A DNA stretch of 6,893 bases, taken from positions 1 through 6,893 of the forward strand of contig JBDRQW010000029.1 in the NCBI GenBank assembly GCA_043826085.1. The letters run 5' to 3'. This DNA comes from CAXBYZ01 sp043826085 (lineage in GTDB: Bacteria; Patescibacteriota; Microgenomatia; UBA1400; CG1-02-47-37). Made by a program: the position numbers and the translations under genes. Below, piece by piece: positions 1-6,050 of this stretch (its first letter is position 1; every line of letters starts with the position of its first letter). The notes under the pieces are model-generated. The model searched no databases. It worked only from the letters and a program-made list of their open reading frames with translations, and had not been told where the DNA came from.

Positions 1-113
1 TTTTTTGTAAAAGGACCATAAGTTAAACGACTAGAAGTGGCAATCTGATTTAGATATTTTTTGGCAGTTGCATTAAGCTTGATGTTTCCGACTGTGATCT
101 GGTGCTTTTCCAT
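1..113 (-). CDS. DegT/DnrJ/EryC1-family aminotransferase, N-terminal fragment (runs off left edge)
   Basis: An open frame begins with ATG at 113-111 and stays open to the window edge, giving 37 residues that start MEKHQITVGNIKLNATAKKY and continue through NQIATSSRLTYGPFTK. A short N-terminal strand, then 'LNATAKKYLNQ', then 'SSRLTYGPFTK', is the characteristic opening of PLP-dependent sugar aminotransferases of the DegT/DnrJ/EryC1/StrS family, where 'gRls.GpfvkkFE' precedes the cofactor domain. These enzymes transaminate nucleotide-linked keto-sugars in the cytoplasm. The catalytic lysine and PLP site lie outside the window, so activity cannot be judged. The gene follows the membrane-protein gene by 13 bp on the same strand. 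No Shine-Dalgarno sequence precedes the ATG, but an extended -10-like motif ends 7 bp upstream, compatible with a leaderless or nearly leaderless transcript. The family call rests on a short segment, so it is likely rather than certain. Confidence 0.72.
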   Translation of the reverse strand, partial: MEKHQITVGNIKLNATAKKYLNQIATSSRLTYGPFTK

Positions 114-119
114 AGGGTC

Positions 120-130
120 GATTGTATCAT
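120..130 (-). promoter_or_regulatory. putative extended -10 promoter upstream of the aminotransferase
   Basis: On the minus strand this reads ATGATACAATC. It contains TGA-TACAAT, an extended -10 element with five of six matches to TATAAT. The hexamer lies at 126-121 and is followed by only 7 bases (CGACCCT) before the ATG at 113, placing the expected transcript start at about the start codon. The motif overlaps the stop codon of the upstream membrane-protein gene (TGA at 129-127). The same 11 bases recur at 1685-1695. No convincing -35 hexamer is visible (ATTACC at 149-144 is the closest at 17-bp spacing). AT-rich DNA yields such matches by chance, so this is tentative. Confidence 0.33.
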
Positions 131-1695
131 AATTGATAGAGACGGTAATCTTGATTTTGATAAATTAAAATATAATCTAGTAGTTGATGTTCTTGAGTAA
201 CAACTAAATAGTTAAAATTATATTTTGATTGAAGGCTTAAAAAATCCTGAGTGCTTAATTGATTAAAGTCAGTTAGATCGATCATCTTTTCCTGCCAAAT
301 ATTGGCATAGTCAGCTGAATAAAAACTAACTCCACCATCCTTTAAATCACCGACTATTCCTCGTTGAGAAAAATCTCTAAATCCAGCAATTGTGGGTGGA
401 GTTAAAAATATGGCTGTTTTATCAGTATTATTTTTTACCCATAGCTGTAGATCTAACCAAGTCTTGTATTGAGATAAATCTTTAATTAAGGCGTTTGGGT
501 AATGAAAATATAAAGGTAATTTTATCTGAGGTTTAATAATTAATAGTTTATAGCTAGAAAAAGCTATTAAAGTGACTATTATAAAATATTTTAAATAAAC
601 TGGTTTAAGTTTTAATTTTATAAAATCTTTTTTAAGTAAAAATAAACTGGCTGGCAGGCCCCAGATAAGCGTAAAGTGATAAATAGTTAAATGATCTTCC
701 CAAAGAAAAACACCGACAAGAGCTAAAATGGTTGTTAATTGATGGACTAAGTATCTGGTATTAAAAATCGTGTAAATAAGATAAGAGAAGCTAATTAGAC
801 TAATAATAAACACGAGGTTAATTGATCGTAAAAGTTGTAACTGAATTATTAATGGGTGCGGATAAATTAAAGCAATCAAACTATGAAAAAGAAAAAGAAA
901 TAGGCAGATAATAATAAATGTCTTAAGCTGTTTTTGATATTTTCCAAAAAGTTTGTTTTTAAAATAAAGATAACTTGAGCCAAGTAATGATAAAAATAAA
1001 ACTAAGTTACCCCAACCAGTCCAGTTCCAAAGATGAGGAAAGCTATAAGTACCGCGTTGTCTAATAGTATTAACCCAAGATGGATTTAAGCCAATAAAGC
1101 CAGGGAATATTTTTGTTTGCAGAAAATAACGGTAAAACCAGAAAATAAATACTGGGATTGGAATAGATGGATTTACTAAAACAGCTAGAATAAGTACCAG
1201 TAAACTATAGATTTTTTTGTTAAGTAATATAAAGCTTAAAGCTAGTAAGCTTAAACCTAAGCTTAAATCCCTGCTAACAAAATAAAAATGATGAGTCATG
1301 TAGCCAATTTGAGCTGCCCATTTAGGCAAGATAAAGAAAACAACCGCTAGAAAACTGACCAATTTTTTCTTATAAAGGGTCTGAGACAGATAGTAGATTG
1401 AAAAATATAAAAGCCAAAGAGAAATACAATAATATATAAGGTGAGTCCAAGCTAGGGAAAGGTGAAAAAAATTAGTGATAAAAACAATAAAATAATTGAA
1501 AATTGAATAAGTATTGTGAGGTTGAGAAAAATAATAATCTTTTAAATAAAGAGAGGAATCAACTAGTTTATTTAGGTATGGTAAATAGTGGTGGTGGTCA
1601 ATCACGCCATAATAATAACCATAAATTAAAGGGCTAATAAAAGTTAAAAGTGTAATTATTATATAGCTCATAAGATGATAAAATGATTGTATCAT
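127..1695 (-). CDS. polytopic membrane protein, GT-C glycosyltransferase-like (DUF6798-like C-terminus)
   Basis: This encodes about 522 residues from the ATG at 1695 to TGA at 127. There is an N-terminal membrane segment (about residues 10-30), then an acidic/histidine loop 'IDHHHYLPYL' (about 32-41), roughly ten further hydrophobic segments up to about residue 390, and a soluble C-terminal domain. The 'D-H..YLP' first loop and an 'SRDLSLGL' segment (about 141-148) fit GT-C membrane glycosyltransferases that use lipid-linked sugars on the outer face of the membrane. The C-terminal domain carries 'WVKNNT', 'IFLTPP' and 'GFRDFSQRGIVGD' (about 419-450), which I associate with DUF6798-type proteins; this is from memory. 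A TTG six bases further upstream also lies in frame, but ATG is preferred. A second in-frame ATG at 1671 (MSYIIIT...) is a serious alternative, since a promoter-like motif sits at 1685-1695 and starting there removes the overlap with the divergent gene. Donor and acceptor are unknown. Confidence 0.75.
   Translation of the reverse strand: MIQSFYHLMSYIIITLLTFISPLIYGYYYGVIDHHHYLPYLNKLVDSSLYLKDYYFSQPHNTYSIFNYFIVFITNFFHLSLAWTHLIYYCISLWLLYFSIYYLSQTLYKKKLVSFLAVVFFILPKWAAQIGYMTHHFYFVSRDLSLGLSLLALSFILLNKKIYSLLVLILAVLVNPSIPIPVFIFWFYRYFLQTKIFPGFIGLNPSWVNTIRQRGTYSFPHLWNWTGWGNLVLFLSLLGSSYLYFKNKLFGKYQKQLKTFIIICLFLFLFHSLIALIYPHPLIIQLQLLRSINLVFIISLISFSYLIYTIFNTRYLVHQLTTILALVGVFLWEDHLTIYHFTLIWGLPASLFLLKKDFIKLKLKPVYLKYFIIVTLIAFSSYKLLIIKPQIKLPLYFHYPNALIKDLSQYKTWLDLQLWVKNNTDKTAIFLTPPTIAGFRDFSQRGIVGDLKDGGVSFYSADYANIWQEKMIDLTDFNQLSTQDFLSLQSKYNFNYLVVTQEHQLLDYILIYQNQDYRLYQL
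1685..1695 (-). promoter_or_regulatory. putative extended -10 promoter for the minus-strand membrane-protein gene
   Basis: The minus strand reads ATGATACAATC, identical over 11 bases to the motif at 120-130. TGA-TACAAT is an extended -10 pattern with its hexamer at 1691-1686. Transcription would start near 1679, about 8 bases before the in-frame ATG at 1671. If it is real, the ATG at 1695 would be untranscribed and the protein would start at MSYIIIT. No strong -35 box is seen (TTATCC at 1713-1708 is the nearest). The motif also lies directly at the start codon of the divergent plus-strand gene, so both genes could influence one another here. Confidence 0.33.
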
Positions 1696-1696
1696 G
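1693..1696. other. overlapping divergent start codons
   Basis: The four bases CATG hold the ATG of the plus-strand membrane gene (1694-1696) and, on the other strand, an ATG of the minus-strand membrane gene (1695-1693). If both are used, the two genes have no intergenic space and each promoter must lie inside the other gene's coding region. Use of the minus-strand ATG at 1671 would open a 22-bp gap (1672-1693). Confidence 0.55.
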
Positions 1697-3487
1697 AACA
1701 AAGAAAAGGATAAGTCATTTATTATTTGGTTAATATTGGTAAATATATTAATTGGCTTGGTTTTTAGCTTTTATCACTTATTGATCCCAGTTAAATATGA
1801 GCAAGATTATTATTCCCCCTTGGTGCTTAATACTAAAGCGGATGGTTTGGCATTAGATGAAACTATAGCATATGGAATTAAGACTAGAGAAGTTCTGGAT
1901 GGTAATTGGAAATTAAGCGACAGTTATTTATGGGAGTATAAAAATAAACCATCACCTCTTATTGGAGAGTTGCTACCGGCATTGATAATGAGCGGATTTT
2001 CAAAATTTGGAAGTAACGTAGACAAAGGATTTATGTTGGCAGATTTTGTTTTACCAATGATTATTTTCTCTGGATTAAGTTATTTAATTTATTTACTATC
2101 CGCTAAACCTTGGTTATCTACTTTGGGCTCTTTAATAGTAATGATTTTCTTTAAATATTTTAAGTATCTGCCTTATATTCCCTCAATGATTAAAATAGCT
2201 TTCCAGGCGTTGACTGAAGGAAGTATTTCAGAATTTGTGAGAAGTTTTCATCCTCAAGTAAGTTTTATATTTATGTTGTGGTTGGCAATATTGGTTTTTA
2301 AGATTAATAATCAGCAAAAAAATAATACTAAGTCAACTATATTGTTGGGGGTAGTTTTAGGTAGCTTATTTTATAGTTATTTGTTTTTCTGGACTTTTGC
2401 CTTAACTTGGCTGGGAGTATATTTTATTTGGTCTTTAATTAAAAAAGAAAAAATCATAGCCAAAATTATCTTAAGGGGAAGTTTATTAGGATTAATTTTG
2501 GGTGCACCATATTTTATTACTCTGATTAAATTCTTTTTATCCCCATTAAAGGATTCGTTTTTATCAAATTTTCAATATTCATCTAATTTAAATATTAATA
2601 ATATAGGATTAGTAATAATATTATTAGTTTTAGTTAATTTTTTACTCAAAAAACCTCGTGAAAGAATTTATTGGCAAACTTTCTACACTACTGCAATAGT
2701 ATTGATTTTTGCTGTAAAAATTTCAGGATTTTCAATTAATGATGCTATAGGTCACTGGATGGTTAGAATAGTTTATCCTTTTTCCATGATTTTTTTAGTT
2801 ACTGTACTAATAAAAATTCTTAAGAAGGATTTAAAAAAATTGACGATAATTTTAACAATTTTACTTATTATTTATCAAGCTAGAGTCCATTGGAAATATT
2901 TTTCACTTCGGCATGAAGCCTATGCAATAGAAAGTTCAAAGATAGAAATGTTTATGTTTTTGAATGAAAATTTGCCTGCTAATAGTGTCGTAGTGACTGG
3001 GAGTTTAGTAGATAACTTATATTTAGCGACTTACACCCCAGCGAATATTTTTATTCCTCGATCTCAGCAAAGTTTGGCTCCTGAAAAAGAAAGAGTCGAA
3101 AGGTTTTTAGCAGCTTATAAAATTCTCCAGATAGATGAAGGTAAAATTGCTAATATGTTTAGATTTACAGATGAAAATGAGGAATTAGCAAAGCAACATT
3201 TATTTAATTTAGATGAATGCGGAGGTATTTATTTGTATTTTTGGAAATATTCAATTAATCATCGTTATAAATATTATGATTGTTCTATACCAGAAGAAGA
3301 AATTGATAATTTATTGGATCAATATGAAAAAACAAGTAATGATTTAGAAAATTGGCAAGGACAATATAAAATGGATTACTGGCTTTGGGGATCGTTTGAA
3401 AAAAATTGGGCTCAAGTTGATTTGGATAAATTGATTGGCTGGGAGCTAGTATGGCAAAATGAAGATTATAAGTTGTTTAAAATTTAG
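1694..3487 (+). CDS. polytopic membrane protein, GT-C-like, with C-terminal soluble domain
   Basis: This encodes 597 residues. A short charged cytoplasmic start (MNKEKDKS) leads into a membrane segment (about 9-31), followed by an external loop with 'ALDETIAYG' (about 53-61) and 'NKPSPLIGELLP' (about 84-95). About nine more hydrophobic segments lie between about 117 and 396, and a hydrophilic domain fills about 400-597. An acidic pair plus aromatic in the first loop, many helices and a C-terminal soluble domain match the GT-C glycosyltransferase plan, but I recognise no specific family. The protein ends 'WQNEDYKLFKI', closely resembling the 'YQNQDYRLYQL' end of the divergent neighbour. ATG 1694 is the only plausible start before the first membrane segment: an in-frame TAA lies at 1679 and the next methionine is after residue 90. 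No Shine-Dalgarno sequence precedes it; a -10-like TATTAT at 1657-1662 is the best promoter hint, without a -35. It is the only plus-strand gene here and converges on the methyltransferase gene. Confidence 0.72.
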   Translation: MNKEKDKSFIIWLILVNILIGLVFSFYHLLIPVKYEQDYYSPLVLNTKADGLALDETIAYGIKTREVLDGNWKLSDSYLWEYKNKPSPLIGELLPALIMSGFSKFGSNVDKGFMLADFVLPMIIFSGLSYLIYLLSAKPWLSTLGSLIVMIFFKYFKYLPYIPSMIKIAFQALTEGSISEFVRSFHPQVSFIFMLWLAILVFKINNQQKNNTKSTILLGVVLGSLFYSYLFFWTFALTWLGVYFIWSLIKKEKIIAKIILRGSLLGLILGAPYFITLIKFFLSPLKDSFLSNFQYSSNLNINNIGLVIILLVLVNFLLKKPRERIYWQTFYTTAIVLIFAVKISGFSINDAIGHWMVRIVYPFSMIFLVTVLIKILKKDLKKLTIILTILLIIYQARVHWKYFSLRHEAYAIESSKIEMFMFLNENLPANSVVVTGSLVDNLYLATYTPANIFIPRSQQSLAPEKERVERFLAAYKILQIDEGKIANMFRFTDENEELAKQHLFNLDECGGIYLYFWKYSINHRYKYYDCSIPEEEIDNLLDQYEKTSNDLENWQGQYKMDYWLWGSFEKNWAQVDLDKLIGWELVWQNEDYKLFKI

Positions 3488-3524
3488 CAATCATACATTG
3501 ACTAGTTGGAAGTTTAATAATTTA

Positions 3525-4418
3525 TTAGGTTTTGGCAATTAGGATTAAGTTGCCAAGTTTAAGTTTAAGTTTAAGTTTTCTTAAATAAGAGTTTTTAACT
3601 AAGTTTGTTAAGAAAGATTTTATTTTTTCGGGTAAAGGTAGTAAATGAAACAGATAACCAAGTGAATATATATTATATGTTGATTTAATTTGAAGTACAT
3701 TAAATTTATTTTTTTTAAAGATTAAAGACATGGTGGATGGTGAGTACAAATAAGAATGCTCTATGTCTATTATCGGGGATTTTTCTTTTAAGATTTTTGC
3801 CTGAAGAGACTCAACGTTATGATTGATAGCCAGGATTACTCCACCGGATTTTAATAAATAGTGACAGTCTTTTAAAAACTGGTTAGGATTTAAAATGTGA
3901 TCAAAAGTTTGGAAGAAACAGATAACATCAAATGAGTTTTTTTTGAATAGTTTTCTACTAAACATGGTGTTTTTAATTTCTTTTTTGATTGAGTTTGGAG
4001 TTTTTTTGATAGCGTCTAAACTGGGCTCTACGCCTTTAACTTTTCTATAACCTTGCCGTTTAGCTTCGAGTAAAAAAAAGCCGTTTCCACAACCAATTTC
4101 AAGTAAACTGTTTTTGTTGACGTTGAAGTTTTCGAGACTATGAAGATAGTAGCCATATGTTTTGGTTAGATCCAAGATTTGATCTTGATAAGTTAAGAGG
4201 CTGTTTTTGTATAGTTTGGCCAGCTTGTCAGTTTCTAAAATAGAGTCAGCATAAATTAAGCCACAATTATGACATTGAACGGTTTTATAACGCAATCTAT
4301 CCGGTAGTCTTCTGGCTGAAAAAATCTTTTTACTTAGCTGTGAGAGTTTAAAGTTTTGAGAGTAAAGAGTTTTTTTAGTAGCTTTTGGACCACAAATGGG
4401 GCAAAACTGGATTTTCAT
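3525..4418 (-). CDS. class I SAM-dependent methyltransferase with N-terminal zinc ribbon
   Basis: This encodes 297 residues. The N-terminus has two Cys pairs, C6-P-I-C9 and C49-H-N-C52, the zinc-ribbon head common in sugar and small-molecule methyltransferases of the Methyltransf_13/Methyltransf_23 type. The Rossmann SAM-binding motif is 'LLEIGCGNG' (105-113), the acidic end of strand 2 is 'GVEPS' (E131), and 'FDVICFFQTFDHILNP' (163-178) carries the later core motifs. Length fits a single-domain methyltransferase; the extra C-terminal domain of about 410-residue sugar C-methyltransferases is absent. It would methylate a sugar or sugar-linked intermediate in the cytoplasm; the acceptor is inferred only from context. 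Its ATG (4418-4416) overlaps the TGA of the transketolase C-half by 4 bp (ATGA), indicating translational coupling, and there is no separate Shine-Dalgarno site. The C-terminus contains an unusual (Lys-Leu)4 stretch (281-288) encoded by a perfect hexamer repeat. Confidence 0.88.
   Translation of the reverse strand: MKIQFCPICGPKATKKTLYSQNFKLSQLSKKIFSARRLPDRLRYKTVQCHNCGLIYADSILETDKLAKLYKNSLLTYQDQILDLTKTYGYYLHSLENFNVNKNSLLEIGCGNGFFLLEAKRQGYRKVKGVEPSLDAIKKTPNSIKKEIKNTMFSRKLFKKNSFDVICFFQTFDHILNPNQFLKDCHYLLKSGGVILAINHNVESLQAKILKEKSPIIDIEHSYLYSPSTMSLIFKKNKFNVLQIKSTYNIYSLGYLFHLLPLPEKIKSFLTNLVKNSYLRKLKLKLKLGNLILIAKT
3555..3578 (-). repeat. tandem hexamer repeat, 4 x AAGTTT, within the methyltransferase gene
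   Basis: Four perfect copies of AAGTTT (plus strand) run head to tail. On the coding strand they read AAACTT and give Lys-Leu four times near the protein's C-terminus. The unit is a multiple of three, so copy-number change would alter tail length without breaking the frame. Confidence 0.9.
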
Positions 4419-5335
4419 GAAAGGATTATTTTTTTAACAGTGGTTGCTATTTTTTGTGGTGAAAGACCGTGCCTGGCTCTTAAAAATACTTGATTACCAA
4501 CGCTGGGCGAGAAAGAAGCTCCTATACCTAAGCGTTTAAACTTAACTTTTGATCCAGATTCCGCCAAGACTTCGGCAAGAGCACTGCCTAAACCACCGAT
4601 AATTGAGTGTTCCTCAATAGAAAAAATATGACTGTGATTATTGGCAGTTTTTATAATTAAATTTTTATCCAATGGTTTAATTGTGGGCATGAGAATGATA
4701 GTTGGATCAATTGAATGTGCTTTTAGGAGTTTCGTGGCCGATAAAACATTGGCAGAAATTCCGCCGGTAACAAAGATGGCCATTTTTTTACCTTGGTGGA
4801 GAGTGTAACCATGGCCAAGTTTAAGGTTGGGGGGGGTTGAATGAAGATTGGGTTCACCGACCTTCCCTAAACGAAGATAAACAGGGCCTTTATGTTCAAT
4901 GGCTTTTTGAGTTAGAATTTTTGTTTCCAAGGGATCAGATGGGCTTAAGATGGTTAAGTTGGGAAGTGGTCTTAAAACACTTATGTCTTCGTAGTTGCAA
5001 TGACTAGAGCCCGCGAGTCCATAACCTAGTCCTCCGCCAACGCTGAATATTTTTACGTTGGCATTTTGGTAGCAGATATCGTTTCGAATAAATTCATAGG
5101 GGCGAAAGCTAACAAAATTAGCAATGGAATAGGTAATTGGAATCAAACCGGATAAGGCCATACCAGCTGCCATGCCCATCATATTTGATTCGGCTACGCC
5201 TAAGTTAAAAAATCGGTTAGGAAATTTTTCTTTAAAATCTTCAAAGACAGTGAAGCCCAAATCGGCAGTTAATAAAACTATTCGCTCATCTTTTTCAGCA
5301 AGTTTTTCTAGAGTTTTTACAAAAGCAAGTCTCAT
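4415..5335 (-). CDS. transketolase, C-terminal subunit (split transketolase)
   Basis: This encodes 306 residues, the usual length of the C-terminal half of a split transketolase. It holds the pyrimidine-binding domain (about 1-160) and the transketolase C-terminal domain (about 180-306). The TPP-activating glutamate is E49 in 'NLGVAESNMMGMAAGMAL', the hallmark of this domain. 'GGGLGYGLAGSSHCNYEDISVLR' (around 100-122) matches the active-site His/Glu-Asp loop, and 'FVTGGISANV' and 'SIEEHSIIGGLGS' fit the C-terminal domain. With the N-half it would transfer a two-carbon ketol unit between sugars, using TPP and Mg2+, in the cytoplasm. The ATG at 5335 overlaps the N-half's stop (ATGA) and has a good ribosome site, AAGGGGA at 5347-5341, five bases from the ATG. 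A run of eight C's encodes T167-P168-P169 in the interdomain linker. Without a functional N-half it should be inactive alone. DXS or a pyruvate dehydrogenase E1 beta are less likely because of length and neighbour. Confidence 0.93.
   Translation of the reverse strand: MRLAFVKTLEKLAEKDERIVLLTADLGFTVFEDFKEKFPNRFFNLGVAESNMMGMAAGMALSGLIPITYSIANFVSFRPYEFIRNDICYQNANVKIFSVGGGLGYGLAGSSHCNYEDISVLRPLPNLTILSPSDPLETKILTQKAIEHKGPVYLRLGKVGEPNLHSTPPNLKLGHGYTLHQGKKMAIFVTGGISANVLSATKLLKAHSIDPTIILMPTIKPLDKNLIIKTANNHSHIFSIEEHSIIGGLGSALAEVLAESGSKVKFKRLGIGASFSPSVGNQVFLRARHGLSPQKIATTVKKIILS
4829..4836 (-). repeat. homopolymer tract, 8 C on the coding strand
   Basis: Eight consecutive G's on the plus strand (C8 in the coding sense) lie in the transketolase C-half and encode the end of Thr167 plus Pro168 and Pro169 in the interdomain linker. 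In this AT-rich sequence it is by far the longest G/C run. A one-base slip would truncate the C-terminal domain. Confidence 0.9.
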
Positions 5336-6023
5336 AAGTTTCCCCTTAATTCTTTAAGCCCCTGTTTTAGATGCTCATCTGAAGGATTCCAGTAGTGCCA
5401 TTCAAGATCATCTTCCATGAAAGAAACTCCCTTACCTAAAACTGTATGAGCAATGATAACCGTAGGCTTGTTTTTAGTAAGTGGAGTGTTTAGAGCTTGA
5501 TGAAGCTCCTTAATGCTATGACCATCTACTTCTAAAACTCTCCAACCAAAAGATTGCCATTTTTGTTTGAATGGTTCTAGGTTAACTACCTGATTAGTTC
5601 TACCAAAAGCTTGGATTTTATTATAGTCAATAATAATAGTTAAGTTGTTTAGTTTTTGGTGGGAAGTTACTAAAGCTGCTTCCCAAGTTGAGCCTTCATC
5701 GCATTCGCCGTCACTTAAGATAGCATAAACTTTGTAAGTACATTTATTAATCTTGCCAGCCAAGGCCATGCCTGAGGCAACTGATAAACCGTGGCCCAGT
5801 GAACCAGTGCTAGCATCAACTCCAGGAGTATGAATTTCTGGATGGGCGGCTAAAGTGGTGTCGTTAAGGTGGTAAGTGTAAAGGGTTTCTTTTGAGATAA
5901 AGCCTTTTCTATACAAAACCGAATACAGAGCAGAGCAACCATGACCTTTGCTTAAAACAAATCTGTCTCTTTTTGGATTATTGGGTTTTTGAGGATAAAC
6001 ATTTAAAGTGGAAAAGTATAAAA
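5332..6023 (-). pseudogene. transketolase, N-terminal subunit, 5'-truncated by IS insertion
   Basis: The frame ending in TGA at 5332 encodes the thiamine-diphosphate domain of a split transketolase. The first usable start is a TTG at 5916, giving 194 residues, but homology continues upstream without a break: LYFSTLNVYPQKPNNPKRDR then FVLSKGHGCSALYSVL, beginning at 6021, two bases inside the IS end. That makes 229 residues against about 270 for an intact subunit. Visible active-site elements, numbered from that junction, are SKGH (His27), 'STGSLGHG' (about 71-78), the Mg/TPP site 'SDGECDEG' (from about 103) and 'DYNK' (about 132-135). The missing N-terminus should carry the 'GHxGGSLS'-type cofactor segment. 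Upstream of 6024 the frame runs into IS sequence and stops at TAG (6048-6046) with no ATG, GTG or TTG between. The rest is undamaged, so the insertion looks recent. The TTG product would lack the SKGH histidine and is unlikely to work. Confidence 0.85.
5341..5347 (-). promoter_or_regulatory. ribosome binding site for the transketolase C-subunit
   Basis: The minus strand reads AAGGGGA, then five bases (AACTT), then ATG at 5335. This is the clearest Shine-Dalgarno-like sequence in the window and supports the chosen start. It lies inside the last codons of the upstream N-half gene, so the C-half can be translated even though the N-half is broken. Confidence 0.6.
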
Positions 6024-6050
6024 GGGTAATTCCCTTAATTAGCCACTAGA
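6024..6050. repeat. IS terminal inverted repeat, left end
   Basis: It starts GGGTAATTC (6024-6032) and contains AGCCACTAGA (6041-6050). It pairs in inverse orientation with 6863-6889, where the matching bases are GGGTAATTC and AGCCACAAGA. One further A (6023) also matches but is more likely flanking. The final codons and stop of the transposase lie inside this repeat. Confidence 0.85.

Noticed and set aside
1696..1701. TTG at 1701 as start of the minus-strand membrane protein
   Set aside because: It adds only two residues and has no ribosome site; the ATG at 1695 or at 1671 is more plausible.
3488..3527. Palindrome TAATAA-T-TTATTA between the converging genes as a terminator
   Set aside because: It is a short stem with only A-T pairs, a one-base centre and no adjacent T-run; chance is sufficient in AT-rich DNA.
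3709..3716. T8 run in the methyltransferase gene as a slippage site
   Set aside because: It encodes Lys-rich sequence, and runs of this kind are common at this base composition, so it is not distinctive.
5172..5357. A 61-codon plus-strand open frame
   Set aside because: It lies antisense to the transketolase C-half, has no recognisable motif or ribosome site, and its composition is explained by the opposite strand.
5332..5916. TTG at 5916 as the true start of a short transketolase N-subunit
   Set aside because: Clear family homology, including the SKGH motif, continues upstream to the IS end, so the TTG is an internal leucine codon.
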